From Blastomyces gilchristii SLH14081 (lineage: Eukaryota; Ascomycota; Eurotiomycetes; Onygenales; Ajellomycetaceae), in NCBI RefSeq assembly GCF_000003855.2, contig NW_003101661.1:36546-100545 (forward strand): a DNA stretch of 64,000 bases, read 5' to 3'. The notes beneath the pieces are model-generated. The model was not told the DNA's origin. It saw only the letters and a program-made list of their open reading frames with translations, and did no database searches. Of the stretch, positions 10,190 to 23,521 are shown piece by piece. How positions within the stretch are numbered: position 1 is the first letter of the stretch; each line of letters opens with the position of its first letter. The translations under genes were made by a program, and so were the position numbers.

Positions 10190-11531
10190 GTAAAGCCCTC
10201 TTAACCTCTTTAGATTGTTGATCTTCTTGCTTGAGGAGTTCCCATTCCGTTGGCATTGGGCCATCAGGATCTTGGTGCTCGTTCTCCTTCGCCTCGTCCG
10301 TTTTTGGTTCCGCCCCCCTCTCCACTCCGCGAGTTAAATCCCTGCATATCCTTTAATGGAAGACTTGCTGAGCGTGACATTAATCGTGAAGGTCTTAAAT
10401 TGGCAGTGCATAGAAAATAAGACGTCCCACCTTCATTTTCCCTTTCGAGTACCCGTTTCGAAGTACAAATTGTGTGTCGTACGTGGCGTAATGGTCCGGT
10501 CGATTCTTTCTAGCACGAAATGCGGCTTTCAATGGTAACATCGGGAACTTCAAGTGATACAACCGCTGTGTTGATTGAACGGATATCAACTTGGATCAGG
10601 GAAGGCGAGTTTTTCTTTAGCTTTGTTGTTTTTATTTTGAATTTGGATATGTACCTGTTTTCTTTTCCCCTTCCCTTTTGTCGTTCGACTTCAACGTGTT
10701 GCATTGTCACATATCTATAGTCTTTCATGTTTCGCTTTCTCCGATCATAATGAATTCCAAGGTTACCTAAGACATCCTTCGAAGGGATTTAACAAACAGT
10801 CTGTGAGAACGGTGGAGCCTAAGGTTTGGCGTGTATTGAAGCATCCATTCCTGTGAGGCTAAGGGAAATTCACATGTTTTGTTCTAGGCCTTACTTCCAC
10901 GTCGTAAGCCCACAGTTTGTGGTTATGTCTTTCCAAAGTCTTTTCAAAGAAAGGAGAGAGGAAGGGCATGCAGACAAATTGTGAACGCGTGGAAGTAGAA
11001 TTCTTGAGTCTACTTCTGGTTTCCTTAAATGCGGACGGCATAGCAAACCTGAGGATGGAGTGACTCAAATTCCTCAAATTCCAACATCTGGAATCTCCGA
11101 GGGCTCAAAGGTTAACATTTCATTCAATGATCCTGTTGTTGATCTCCAACGGTAAGAAATATCGCCAAGACACACTCGCGTCGACAAAGCAAGCATCGCC
11201 GCCCAATACTGCAGTTAGACGCCATGCTGCTTGACATCTAGAACACTCGTAGAAAATAAACGCCCCGTTTCCCGCGTATAAGGCCATTAGCCATATCTGC
11301 TCGTTCTCCCTCGTACAAACTTTTTCCTGGCGAGTTATCAAACTGGGTGTGGAAGTTGGGAACACCAGTCCCGATTTGGCCTAGCGTCGCTTCTTAGGGC
11401 ATGGCATTTTCAACAAGCGAGCTCACTGTGCGAAATTCTGCATTCCTGACGACGACAAGCTTCAACCTCACGCCAAACTCACCACCGCCGACCACCCTGC
11501 GATATTCTGGTGAAGGACTCCACGATACGAG
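10190..11531. other. Intergenic, no gene supported
   Basis: About 1.3 kb of normal-composition host DNA between the hypothetical gene and the ribosomal protein gene. Open frames of 60-81 codons occur on both strands but overlap each other and show no domain, so I treat them as chance. The right end (about 11,380-11,531) should hold the RPS8 promoter and transcription start. No clear TATA box is seen, which is usual for ribosomal protein genes. Confidence 0.55.
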
Positions 11532-11778
11532 GTGAGAATTTTCCTCCTCTCTGTTTTTGTTCCTAGTTCTGTGTGTTTGAGACGCGAATTCGAGGTTCTG
11601 CGGTGTTTTTTACTGTGGAGAATAAGGGCATCCCCGCTACTCCCTGGACAGTGATTGTGTGCGATGACAATATCCAGCAAAAGACCACACCATTGGAAAA
11701 TTCATCGCGGGAAACCTACGGTCTTTACTATCACTTGGATCGATTGAAATACTGACCTTTGGGCTTCTTCCTTTCCAG
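11532..11778 (+). other. Probable 5'UTR intron of RPS8
   Basis: A good donor (GAG|GTGAGA at 11,532) and acceptor (CTTTCCAG ending 11,778) bracket 247 bp. A consensus branch site, actgac, lies about 25 bases before the acceptor. The ATG follows 24 bases after the junction. Fungal ribosomal protein genes often have leader introns. There is no transcript evidence here. Confidence 0.55.
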
Positions 11779-11802
11779 TAGTCCCGTCCATCAACCGCAA
11801 TC

Positions 11803-12524
11803 ATGGGTATCTCACGAGATTCCCGCCACAAGCGTTCGGCCACCGGTGCGAAAAAAGCTCAGTTCCGCAAGAAGAGGTATGGCGATTATACTGTGCCAAT
11901 ATCGTTCCTTTATTTTAGGAGGGATGCGGAGAGAGATATTTTCATTTAGCGCAGACTTCTCACTATTCGTTTTTTCCCAATTTTTACAGAGCTTTCGAAA
12001 AGGGTCGCCAACCCGCGAACACTCGTATTGGACCTAAGAGAATCCATCTCGTCCGTACCCGTGGCGGCAACCAGAAGTTCCGTGGTCTCCGTCTCGAGTC
12101 TGGCAACTTCTCGTGGGGCTCTGAGGGCATTGCCCGCAAGGTCCGTGTGATTGTCGTCGCATACCATCCCTCCAACAACGAACTCGTCCGCACAAATACC
12201 CTCACCAAGTCCGCCGTTGTCCAAGTCGACGCTGCCCCCTTCAGACAATGGTATGAGGCCCATTACGGCCAACCCCTCGGCCGAAGACGCCAACAAAAGT
12301 CCGGTGTTGAGGTTACGGAGGAGAAGAAGAGCAAGAGTGTAGAAAAGAAGCAAGCGGCACGGTTCGCCGCTCAAGGAAAGGTTGAGGCGGCCCTCGAAAA
12401 ACAGTTCGAGGCCGGTCGGCTGTACGCTGTCGTTTCCTCGCGGCCTGGCCAGAGTGGGCGTGTTGATGGATATATCCTGGAAGGAGAGGAGTTGGCGTTC
12501 TACCAGCGTGCGATCAGGAAGTAG
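11803..12524 (+). CDS. rps8: 40S ribosomal protein S8 (eS8)
   Basis: Component of the small ribosomal subunit. Two exons: 11,803-11,876 and 11,990-12,524, joined in phase to give 202 aa, close to the usual length for fungal S8. The N-terminus MGISRDSRHKRSATGAKKAQ is nearly invariant among eukaryotes. Further family blocks are HLVRTRGGNQKFR, GNFSWGSEGIARK, YHPSNNELVRTNTL, the PFRQWYEAHYGQPLG segment, and SSRPGQSGRVDGYILEGEEL near the C-terminus. The intron splits codon 25 (Arg). The variable Lys/Glu/Ala-rich stretch (about residues 125-160) is normal for the family. Codon choice favours C-ending codons, as expected for a highly expressed fungal gene. Function and start are secure. A leader intron is likely upstream. 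Confidence 0.97.
11877..11989 (+). other. Coding intron of RPS8
   Basis: 113 bp, from GTATGG at the donor to TTTACAG at the acceptor. Removing it restores the conserved KKR-AFEKGRQP junction of S8. Without removal the frame meets stops. Confidence 0.95.
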
Positions 12525-13109
12525 AGCGGGCGTGGGAGGCAGGGTTGCGTTGCTCTGATGATTGATGGGTTCGGTTGGAGTTCAGCAAATTTTCGAAATA
12601 AAATTATGTGATACTTAATACAGCGCCTGCTAGGATGGGATGTCTGTAGAGCTCTGAACTTTTTTTACCTATCGGAATGGAACTTTCTTTTTTACTTCAT
12701 TTTTGTTTACGTGGAATATCTCATTGGGTGTATTTTTCTATTCCTTTTCACTTTAACTGTCTCGAAACCCGTCCCTACGTTCAGAAATAAAAGTGACCTT
12801 TCCATTACAATGTGTATCTCGTAAATATCTCCGCCAGGAATTAATAATTCCCCTCCACATATTGAACCAAAACGGCACGGATGTGTCCACTCCCTGGCTG
12901 GCGAAATGGCCCTGGTTTTTCTTTTTTCGTGGCCAATTGAAATTTTGATCACCTAAGCTTGCGCAGGCATTTCGCCAGCTAACCATCCTAGGCAGTTAGT
13001 TTTATCACCCGCAACGACAACGTCCTTTTTATTCCCGGCGCCATCCCATCCCGAGTCTAAGCCCCAACGACCGTTCAACAATCGTCGTACGGAGTCGGAA
13101 CACAGAAGC
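12525..13109. other. Intergenic: RPS8 3' end and phosphoesterase promoter
   Basis: About 585 bp. The left part is the RPS8 3'UTR. The right part (about 12,900-13,109) precedes the next start codon. No further gene is supported; short overlapping open frames on the minus strand lack motifs. Confidence 0.6.
12597..12602 (+). terminator. Poly(A) signal candidate of RPS8
   Basis: AATAAA 73 bases after the stop codon, in an A/T-rich stretch, at a normal distance for a fungal 3' end. Confidence 0.5.
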
Positions 13110-14045
13110 ATGGAGGCGAACAGTCCCCCAAGCGAGGTGAAAACCCGCTTCTGCATCATTTCCGATACCCATACATACACGCCGTTGCCGCCAGACAATT
13201 GGTCTCCATTCCGATTGCCTTTCCCCACCTCAGATGTTCTCCTACACGCCGGCGACCTCACCATGGTCGGAAAGGAGAGTGAGCATCAGGCGACAATTGG
13301 CATGCTCAAGAACGCGGATGCAGAGCTAAAGATTGTCATTGCGGGGAACCATGACATCACGCTTGATGAGGACTACTATAATAGCTTCGGGTATCGTCGA
13401 CATAGAGCAAGGGAAGACCTGGTTAAGATCAGGGAGATGTACTGTGGGGAGGAGGCCCGGAAACATGGCATCGTCTACATGGATGAGGAGTTGAGAACGT
13501 TCACGCTGAAAAATGGCGCCAGATTCACTGTCTATGCCTCTCCCTACCAGCCAGAATTCTGTCGATGGGCTTTCGCATACAAGCGCCACCAAGACCGATT
13601 CAACCACGCCCAAGAAGGCGCGCAATTCGTTGCGCAAAACCCAGTACCCGATTTCCCTGCTGTGGATGTTATGTTAACTCACGGCCCACCACGAGGGGTC
13701 ATGGACGAGACCATCAGCTGTGAACCAGTCGGTTGCGACCACCTTCGACGGGCGGTTACCCGAGCTAAGCCTCGACTACACTGTTTTGGCCACATTCATG
13801 AAGGATATGGTGCCCAGCGGATGGAATGGGCGGGGGAGAAAGTAACGAATATAAAGCTGGATCAAACGACTGTGCTCAAGGATCGAGCTTCCTACATTAA
13901 TGTCAGCCGTGATGGTGGTGAGAAGCCGTTGAAGGTTGGAGAGGAGACATTGTTTGTCAACGCCAGCATCGTCACTGTTCAATATGACCCAGTACATGCC
14001 CCCTGGGTTGTTGATATCGATCTACCTCGTTCGAATGAGGCATGA
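13110..14045 (+). CDS. Calcineurin-like metallophosphoesterase, 311 aa
   Basis: Single-exon protein of the metallophosphoesterase superfamily, closest in pattern to the small MPPED/UPF0046-like group. All metal-site motifs are present: D19-x-H21 (ISDTHTY), G48-D49 (LLHAGDL), G79-N80-H81-D82, T190-H191-GPP, and G227-H228-I-H230-EGYG. They would hold two metal ions and activate water to cut a phosphoester bond. There is no signal peptide or membrane segment, so it is probably cytosolic. The substrate cannot be read from sequence; relatives act on cyclic nucleotides or other phosphodiesters. The start fits because the first motif comes at residue 16, as in relatives. The 300-residue length matches fungal members. 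It is transcribed in the same direction as RPS8 but has its own upstream region. Confidence 0.9.
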   Translation: MEANSPPSEVKTRFCIISDTHTYTPLPPDNWSPFRLPFPTSDVLLHAGDLTMVGKESEHQATIGMLKNADAELKIVIAGNHDITLDEDYYNSFGYRRHRAREDLVKIREMYCGEEARKHGIVYMDEELRTFTLKNGARFTVYASPYQPEFCRWAFAYKRHQDRFNHAQEGAQFVAQNPVPDFPAVDVMLTHGPPRGVMDETISCEPVGCDHLRRAVTRAKPRLHCFGHIHEGYGAQRMEWAGEKVTNIKLDQTTVLKDRASYINVSRDGGEKPLKVGEETLFVNASIVTVQYDPVHAPWVVDIDLPRSNEA

Positions 14046-14891
14046 AGCATCAAGCATAAGTGACAACTTCGTCCTTCAACAACGAACACTTATGTTCAAG
14101 CCAGGTTTGGTATAATTTCTCTAACGTTATTATACCAATGGTCTTTATTAATTGGACTGCAGTAGGAAGAGCTAGTCATTGGGTCTGCTCTCTATCCATC
14201 GAAATATGGAAAATATGTCTTCCGCAAGCCACAGCTCATCCAGCCGATGCTAATAATGTTGATGGGTTTCATCCTTCTTCTGGACAAGCTCTTGTTAATG
14301 CTTCTTTGAAAGCGGGGAAATTTCTTCATTTTCATTTTTAGCGATAAGGACTGTCGATTTCTCAGTGTTGCAATCATGATATAGACCCTGTATCTATTCT
14401 CGGGATTCAGGGAGTTGGGTTGTTTTATCCTTGCGAAGGGGAACCATTAGAACTAATCACTTTTTTCTCTTACATAGCAAAGGCTGTCTGTTGATTCTTA
14501 CATTGTCTTTCCCAAGCTCCTTTGTTTTTCTTTTCTACATAGCCCACGGACACGTTTGTATATTCACTCCTCAGCATCACATCGCATCATTCCTCTCATT
14601 GCCTGGATACCCCCGCCGCATACGCACACACGCACACACGCACACACACATATATACATGCATATTGAAGCAACTTCATTTCTCTAATCTTATATAATAC
14701 TAGTTATACTTACAGACTTTACCTCCATAATGTTTATACCTTGTTTCCATTCTCTCTATTCATTAGCGGGAGTACTGAGCTATCAGATTAAAAGAATTCG
14801 TTCCCTATTTCCGTCCAACCACTTGGAATAGAGAGGCCTAGTCCGACCGACATAGCAGAGGGCGAACACAAAGAGGCGACCACAAGGGAAA
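14046..14891. other. Intergenic with CA-type microsatellite
   Basis: The 3' flank of the phosphoesterase gene. A (CACACG/CA)n-TATA microsatellite lies at about 14,624-14,657. No domain-bearing frame. The 93- and 88-codon open frames are low-complexity or hydrophobic and unsupported. Confidence 0.5.
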
Positions 14892-15271
14892 ATGAATCGC
14901 GAGAGTGTGGGATTCCCATCACCAGCCCTTTTGAGGAAGCAATATCACAGGACACAGTCATCGTCCTCTCCATTTGCAATTACGTCGAGGTCGCTGGTTC
15001 CAAAAGCGCCGTCCTTTTCGGCAATCCACCCAACCCTGAATCTGGGGAACCTAACCCCTCCATCGACTATAACGAACTATCGCAACTCATAATATCAAAT
15101 GAAGGCAGAATTGGTTCCAGCCGATATGGTCGTATTCCAAGAACTGGCCCGCCATCGCCATGCCTATTTCTCCGCCTACCGCTCCTTCTTCGAGGTACAC
15201 AACACGCTCCGTGACCTCTTTGTTGAATGGTGCCAGCTGGTCAAGAGATGGCAAGCTATTAGCTAGAATTT
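14892..15271 (+). pseudogene. Possible broken or spliced small gene
   Basis: An ATG at 14,892 opens a 66-codon Ser/Pro-rich frame ending at TAA 15,090-15,092. The same frame reopens two codons later and runs 56 codons from ATG 15,099 (MKAELVPADM) to TAG 15,269-15,271. The second part is helix-like with aromatic and charged residues (FQELARHRHAYFSAYRSF) and looks coding. A single CAA-to-TAA change would explain the stop between them. No splice pair removing it was found. I do not recognise a family. It could equally be two exons of a gene I failed to assemble, or chance. Confidence 0.25.
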
Positions 15272-15984
15272 TGGATAATTTTACAATCGAGAGTCGACGG
15301 GATATGTATAGTCGTGTCGAGATTCATGGGCGCAATTGTGCCGCGGAAAAGGAAACCCACGTTGTTCGTCTTCGGGAGGTCACCGCATGTACCGCAAGGC
15401 TGGCGAAAAGTAAGCATAAAGCTGCCTCCGCCTTTCAGAAAATTCGGAAGACAAGGTCTAAGTCCCGACAGAAGACATCAGACAACATGAGCACAACCGC
15501 CAAAATCCATAGAAGTAATGGCAGAATTGGCCCCATGAAAGCGAGTACTCCTCCTATGCCACACCCACAACTACAATTAGCAAGGCGTAGAGCGAACAAC
15601 GGTATTTCCAAGAAAGGTCGCACGTACCCCTTCCAACCAGCAGGCCGAGCTGGGACAAAACGACACGGGAGCGTCAGAACGCATCCTGGATGCATCGCGG
15701 CGGATAAACACAATAAGGGGTTTGGGCGCAATGTACCCCAAACTTATCAGGCCCCCCCTTCTCATGCCTCTTACACCTCCCATCCTCAAGACTCACGAGG
15801 TGACCTCCGCCCCTGCTGTATTTATGGCGGGACCGGGCAAACCACGTCTCCAAATTCAACCCCTGCGTTCTGCAACGGAGGAATTTTAGCCCGTGTATCC
15901 GAGGTGATTTTTTTTCATCCTACCCGGCTTGTTTGTTCCTTCTTTCACACCATTATTATGGTTGCTTTGTTGAGCTCAAATTGA
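15160..15984 (+). CDS. Unsupported 274-codon open frame
   Basis: The longest open frame in the 6 kb gap. Its product is rich in Ser, Thr, Pro, Lys and Arg without a domain, signal peptide or repeats. It overlaps the frame ending at 15,271 in another register, and its last 30 residues run into hydrophobic sequence over a T-rich region that looks untranslated. I list it because of its length only. It is more likely chance or part of a non-coding transcript. Confidence 0.2.
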   Translation: MPISPPTAPSSRYTTRSVTSLLNGASWSRDGKLLARILDNFTIESRRDMYSRVEIHGRNCAAEKETHVVRLREVTACTARLAKSKHKAASAFQKIRKTRSKSRQKTSDNMSTTAKIHRSNGRIGPMKASTPPMPHPQLQLARRRANNGISKKGRTYPFQPAGRAGTKRHGSVRTHPGCIAADKHNKGFGRNVPQTYQAPPSHASYTSHPQDSRGDLRPCCIYGGTGQTTSPNSTPAFCNGGILARVSEVIFFHPTRLVCSFFHTIIMVALLSSN

Positions 15985-18900
15985 GCGCTGTGGCATGTGG
16001 CGTCTTCTTCTCGATTCATGCCATATGTGCGCTTTAGTTATGACCATTCATTCCCCTTGTCTCTGTCCCTTCATTTCGACATATCTGGCTCTTCCTTCCC
16101 CCTTGGAATGTTGTCAGGTTTGCCAGTTTCTGTGCTGGATATGTTTCATTGACTTCTACAATATTGTTTTGTGAGTTTCTTCTTGCTTTATTTTCTTTGT
16201 CCTGGTTAACTTACTTGTTTAAGAACTGCAAGTTTTAGAATTTGATTGTGGCGCGCAAGATTAGGTCTTACCCGTCGCCCTCTTCGATCTCTTCTCATAT
16301 TGGAGATTTTTGTCGTTCCTATGTTTTTCTCTGGAAGAAATGATGGCCGCCATTTAGATGGGGTATCCGGGATGCCCTGAGTTGTGAAAAAGAATATTGA
16401 CAAGAAAAATGTAGAGCAGTCCTCTCCTCAATGAAACAAAATTATGTTACCTACACTATACCCGCAATCATAAGAACTGTTACACCTCACCGAGAAAGAA
16501 ATTATAGTTTTCACTGGAGGGGGAAGTTCTCGTATTCTGACATGAGTTGTTTGATGGCAATTGGTGTTGGGGGTCCCGCGGTTGGTCGGCCCTTCTACCA
16601 GCAGGCGCTGGTGGTGATTGAGCTCTTTTGCCCCAGTAGCCTACAATTGGCGCATTATATTATTCATCATGCTTTGGAAGGAAGCACTTCCTTGAGCAGA
16701 AAGAAAAGAGATTTTATTCTAATAGGCCCTGGTGGGCCCTGCGAAATGCGAGCTCTAGTCAGTAGTACAGTACAGGAACCAAGGCACGTCCCGTCCCAGA
16801 ATCCAAGCTCTAGGCTCCAGGGGTGCGTTCATCTCGATGTACATGTACAGAGTACATACATTATTATTATTAATTATGGCTTATTCCACTCAGGACAATA
16901 ATTTAATAATGATGATGTATTCTTCAATACAAATGCTAATGCACTATTATGCACCGGTGAATAATGCACATGCAACAGTAGGGCCCCACTCAGCCTGTCA
17001 TTTTCAAAACGTTCTAGGCGGCCGCTAAGATTGTATCTGGAATAATGAGGCTTGCTTGCTTCATCCTTTTCATTATTCATCCTCATCAACGCCAGCACGC
17101 ATCCTTCATGCCATGAAACGTTGAGTATGTGGAGCCCCGATGTTGTCCTGCATCTGGATATGCCGAGGCAGGCCTCCATATTGCGTGATGTGGCGGGCTA
17201 CTCGGTGTTTCCTCTCCATCATATCAAGGTTTTATCTGCTGTAGGTGTCTGTTCGGGTCACTTCGACATCGAGTAATCTGGGCCACTCACTGGTGTGTGG
17301 AGTTGAGGATGTGGGATTTCTCCTTCCAAGAGCTTGGAGGAAGTCACGCCATAACTAGTTCGCTTAATGAATAGAGCGGTAATATGTGTTTCCAAGCAGA
17401 CCATTTCCGATTTCTTGTCTGCAAAAGGAGTTAGTTACATGCTTGTGTTCCCAAAAACAAAAGGATCTTTGTTTTTCACCTTTAGAGCCAAGCTGTGCTA
17501 TTAATTTTGTTGACAGGCGGCTGCTTGGATAAGATTGAGCCAAGCCTGGACATAATTATTTTCGTTGTTTGAACGGACGTTGATGCCCGTTACCTTGATC
17601 TGGTCTAGATGTGGCGTGCCAGGTTCCCATTGAAAAAACAAGACTACCCAGTAGGTATAGTTTTATAGCTCGGGGAAGTTCATCCGGCAAGATACAGAAC
17701 AATGTGCCGATCTTCGGATGCTGACAAGTTGGTGTGGGGATGTTTGATGAGACGGGGGCTTTTCCTGCGCATCGTATCCACACCGGAAGGTTTCTGATGC
17801 AGGAACCTGGCAATTGGGGCGGGAGTCCAGGTCCTGTTCTCATTTTATCCAAACCGGGAACCAGTGTTCGTTCCTCGCCAGGCGCTTAATTGCTCGCCAA
17901 GTTCCTATCCTTAGACGGCTCATTGACAAATCCTCAGGGTTGCTGCTCAGAGAGCAGAAAGAATGAATTTGTCCTTTTGTGGTGTGATACTCGGTGGAGG
18001 TGTAAGTCAACGACATCATCAGAGAAATCCGCCCGGGGTGGATTTCGAACAGCGATAGTGTTGTTCCATTGGAAGGTCGGTCGATGCGACGAGACGATGA
18101 TACCATCAACATGGTCAGTGGTAAAGCGGGTGAGCCGCAGAGCATGCGGAGAGGCGCGTGTCCCACAGATCCTGGAGCGTCTTCTTACTCAATTCGCTGA
18201 AGAATACCATTTTAGTGCGTTTAGTCCGCGGGGTAGTTCGTGAGGAACGAGCTAGCATGACTGACTTTTAGCCCCTGAGCTGGGTGAAGAGACCTTCGGA
18301 TTATTCCTCAGGAGCTATGAGGATAGCAACAATCCGCTACTGCTCCAGAGAGCACCGCGATTATTCTCTTGTTATTATTGATTATCTCTTTTCCCCCTCA
18401 ACCGGGCATATCTTCTTCCCGCAGCGTTCTTTTCCTCTCCATATTACTCCCCATGACCCCATATTCATCTCTGGAGTTTCTTCGCCCTATTACTAATTAG
18501 GCAGCTGGGTTAGTTAGTTAACTACCCGCCGACACCGCCCCACAGATCACGTCGTTTAGACTTCCTTCAGAGTCTCTTGCAACGGAATCGGCCTCCCGTG
18601 CATTCTCTGCGGAGTCGATCAACCAATACCGCGCCTGCTTGAGGAGAAGTATCAATAACAAGCGCAACAACCACAAGTGTCAGGCGTCTTGCAATGTCAG
18701 TAAATGTCACAGAACTGAAGCCACAGGATATTGAGATAACCTGTCTGCGGCCGCAAGATGGAAGCCCAGAACCATTCTTGGTCTGCAATTTCGCTTTACA
18801 AAACCAGGAGGAATACGAACCACACAATGCTGCCCCGTATCTGTTATCATTATGGCTTGGGAATAATGAGACAAATCCTGCTCTTCCCTCCGGCTGGACT

Positions 18901-20020
18901 AGTTAGTTAATTCAAGTCAAACAAACTTTCGAGAATCCACGCCCACCCAGTACGCCGTAGCGTCCCGGATCTCGTTTATTCTGCAGAAGCATTCTTTTTA
19001 CCCAACGCCAAATTATGTAGTTGGATTTGTTGAATTAATCCAACCCAACTAAGGCTATGGGCTCGAGGAAATCCCGTTGAAAGCCATGTGTCCACTGGAG
19101 ACCTGTAGGTATCTGTGACAGCAGTGTGAAGAAGCGGGCGAGAGAGGATGTCGAGGAAAAAAAAAAAAAAAAAAAAAAAAACCTCGCGATGATTGCAATC
19201 GGTGGTTGCGAGTGGGTCCACACGGGAACAGCACGTGGGAGTAACCAGATTCTTATTTTCACTCTTAGTCATTATTGGCGACATCATCGGAGAGGTTGAT
19301 AGATACATCATACACGGACGGACGAGTTGATAGCAGATGGTGGTTGGAAACAACGAAGCGCTATGCAGCCACATAAAATCAGAGAAATGAAAGAGGTGTT
19401 TCCAACGGCCGTTGAGTCGAGTCTGGTCTGAGCTGTGTTGTGGCGTCGCTCAAACCTTGCCGTGTCTCTGCTGGGATGGGCTCAATTTCGAGCGATCATG
19501 GCTGGCGCTTCCCTGCTAGCGGTCCCATCCATCAGCACCATAAATTTGGTCTCCCCACAGTTACAGTGACCTTCAAAGATGCTCGATGTTGCATCAACAG
19601 CTACCTGACTGTCAACTCTTGGAAGACTGAGAGATGCTCGAGGTGGTCCCTTGGGACCCTTCGCAGCCAACCAACCAACAAACGATTCAGCCCAGTCCTT
19701 CAATGCCCACCAAGAGCCCACAGCAATATGGGGTTTGCTTTCATTGACTTTGGTATCGGCGCATGCGGAGAAGGGTCCATGTACTGACTTCCCATGCATT
19801 TCCCAAGGCCGAATGTCACACTGCGTAGGACATTGCAGAACGCCCTCTCGACGTGGACGCCTCTGTCCTGGACCTTAACTCGTATTATTCATGGCTGGGG
19901 TTGCATGGGAAAATGCGACTAGGCCTGTGGATTTCCAAGGACTTGATTCTTTCATTCCTTTGTTTTTTTACGTTCTTGATAAAGTAGCCTAGTAGCTCCA
20001 GAAGTCGATCAATCAGCCCC
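15985..20020. other. 4 kb stretch without a supported gene
   Basis: Normal-composition host DNA, not RIP-scarred. Several open frames of 100-156 codons on both strands overlap and show no motif. Pyrimidine-rich tracts lie at about 16,050-16,200. Probably 3' and 5' untranslated or regulatory DNA, possibly with a non-coding transcript, upstream of the hexosaminidase gene. Confidence 0.4.
19152..19186. repeat. A25 tract between inverted CGAGG/CCTCG
   Basis: 25 consecutive A (19,157-19,181) with CGAGG directly before and CCTCG directly after, a 5 bp inverted pair. Confidence 0.8.
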
Positions 20021-20025
20021 AGCAG

Positions 20026-21950
<1,925 letters not shown>

Positions 21951-22420
21951 GCGGCTGGGCGTTTCAGCGGGTACAATCAATGATGGTGATGTTCTGGGTT
22001 CTTCATTTCTTTTCATGGACATCTTTACATCATCTCACTCCTTGTACTTGCCTGCATATTTCATTTCCTTTCTTTCTGACTCACATGCAGATGTCATGCT
22101 CCTTTGACTTCCCTTAATTACTGCTATGTAGTTCCTTGTGTACTTAAATCTTACTTTTGTTTGCTCGCTTCATCCTAGGGCAGTGTGGGGCCTGCAGCAA
22201 GTAATCTTTTGAATTGAAATCATCTTTTTAATTTAATCAAAATCCAGTGGAAGAGTTTAACCTCTACTTTCTATGGCTCTAACAAAGCAGCTGCTGTAGA
22301 TTTTTTTTTTTTTTTTTTCTTATTCGGCTAGCGCCAATATGAGGGTATAGTTAGCCCGCAAATTAGAATTTTATTGGCTAGTTACTTGTTAAGTAAATCG
22401 TCCTGAAAACGAAATGGTCA
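21951..22420. other. Hexosaminidase 3' flank with T18 tract
   Basis: 3' untranslated and downstream DNA, T-rich. A run of 18 T lies at 22,301-22,318. No gene. The change to AT-rich, CpG-poor sequence begins just after this. Confidence 0.6.
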
Positions 22421-23050
22421 CGCAAAATAGAGAAGTAGACATGCAAGTAGAAACGAGAAGGGAATAGAGAAGAAGAGAAAAAGTCCAAAAAATCCAAAAA
22501 AGATTCTGAATGACACGCTCAACTCAACTCAAAGAAAAGAACAAAGAAAAGAACAAAGAAAGAGGAAATATCAACGAATATATATTATCATGACAATTAG
22601 CTCTTATTAGTGTGATATAAGATCACCTGTCTGTATATTCGAGCAAAAGAAGAGATGAAATTATATAACAATAACACAAAATCAAGACTCACTCTGAGTA
22701 AAGACAAGCTGAAGAAAGAAGAAATAAGAGTAACTGATTAATGTATAAATGAAAAATGAAAAGAAGAGTCACTTATTCTGTAATCATATTATACATATCA
22801 GACAGAGTATTGTTTATTTTCTTAGCAATATTGCAGTTCAGTGAACATCTCTAAGTGATAGTTATCACAGGCTTCACAGCTAAGACTTTTTATAAAAAAT
22901 TCAATACTCTTCTTAACTGCTGCAGCACTTATGTTATGTCTCTGCTATTATAGAAAATATTAAAAACTTATATATAAAATAGATATTCTCTATTTAATCA
23001 TATCACTGAACTAGAAAGAAATTAATATAAAATAATGTGTGAAACTGTAT
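22421..23050. other. AT-rich decayed DNA at the island edge
   Basis: A-rich and AG-rich sequence, nearly free of CpG and CpC after about 22,560. No protein family or RNA gene seen. Presumably an old transposon remnant marking the right isochore boundary. Confidence 0.5.
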
Positions 23051-23343
23051 CATGGTTTAAGGACTGCCAGACGAGGGGGATAAGACGGCTGGCTGCTTGC
23101 CAAGTTGCCAGCCGCGCCCGGCATCCATACGCTGCGTAGTGGTGGCTCGCCTGCGCCTGCCCCCCTGACCCCGGGCCATACTGTTACAACTGCTCCAGAA
23201 GAGCCACCCCGCAGGCCAAGCTGCCAAGCCTACCAAGCCAAGCAACACCACCCCCTTGATAAGGATGGTTCAGCCCCCAAGGATTCAGGCATGCCCGCCA
23301 CCCGTGCCTGAGTATGACATCACCCGGTTCTTCTCGGAAGGCC
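23051..23343. other. GC-rich patch inside AT-rich DNA
   Basis: Abrupt return to GC-rich, CpC/CpG-rich sequence with short repeated motifs (gccaagc/ctgccaag). A 68-codon Pro/Ala-rich open frame is a by-product of composition. No function recognised. Confidence 0.45.
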
Positions 23344-23379
23344 CAGGTCCAATTAACTTAATTATTAATCTGCGAAAGC

Positions 23380-23440
23380 CACAGATTTGAACCCGCAATC
23401 TCGCAATCTCTATCTCCTTGTCTGGCCGCGAGGCCACAAT
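23380..23440 (-). repeat. tRNA-like fragment, possible second SINE type
   Basis: The minus strand has gcgggttcaaatc (B-box-like, 23,384-23,396) and gtggcctcgcggcca (A-box-like, 23,422-23,436) about 40 bases apart, in tRNA order. The T-arm pairing is poor, so it is not a functional tRNA gene. It differs from the SINE at 691 and 43,038. Confidence 0.35.
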
Positions 23441-23521
23441 TAGCACGAGCTCTTAGTGTGTACATTAGTGTATTAAATACCTGTATTATTACTATTATTA
23501 ACTGTTATTGCACCCAAACCT

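Noticed and set aside
11946..12374. 142-codon frame antisense to RPS8
   Set aside because: Shadow of a highly biased coding sequence.
16431..16901. 156-codon frame in the 6 kb gap
   Set aside because: No domain, mixed hydrophobic and random composition, overlapped by other frames.
23105..23311. 68-codon Pro/Ala-rich frame in the GC-rich patch
   Set aside because: Composition alone explains it; no start context or motif.
23380..23440. A functional tRNA gene
   Set aside because: B box present, but the T stem does not pair and no acceptor stem could be formed.
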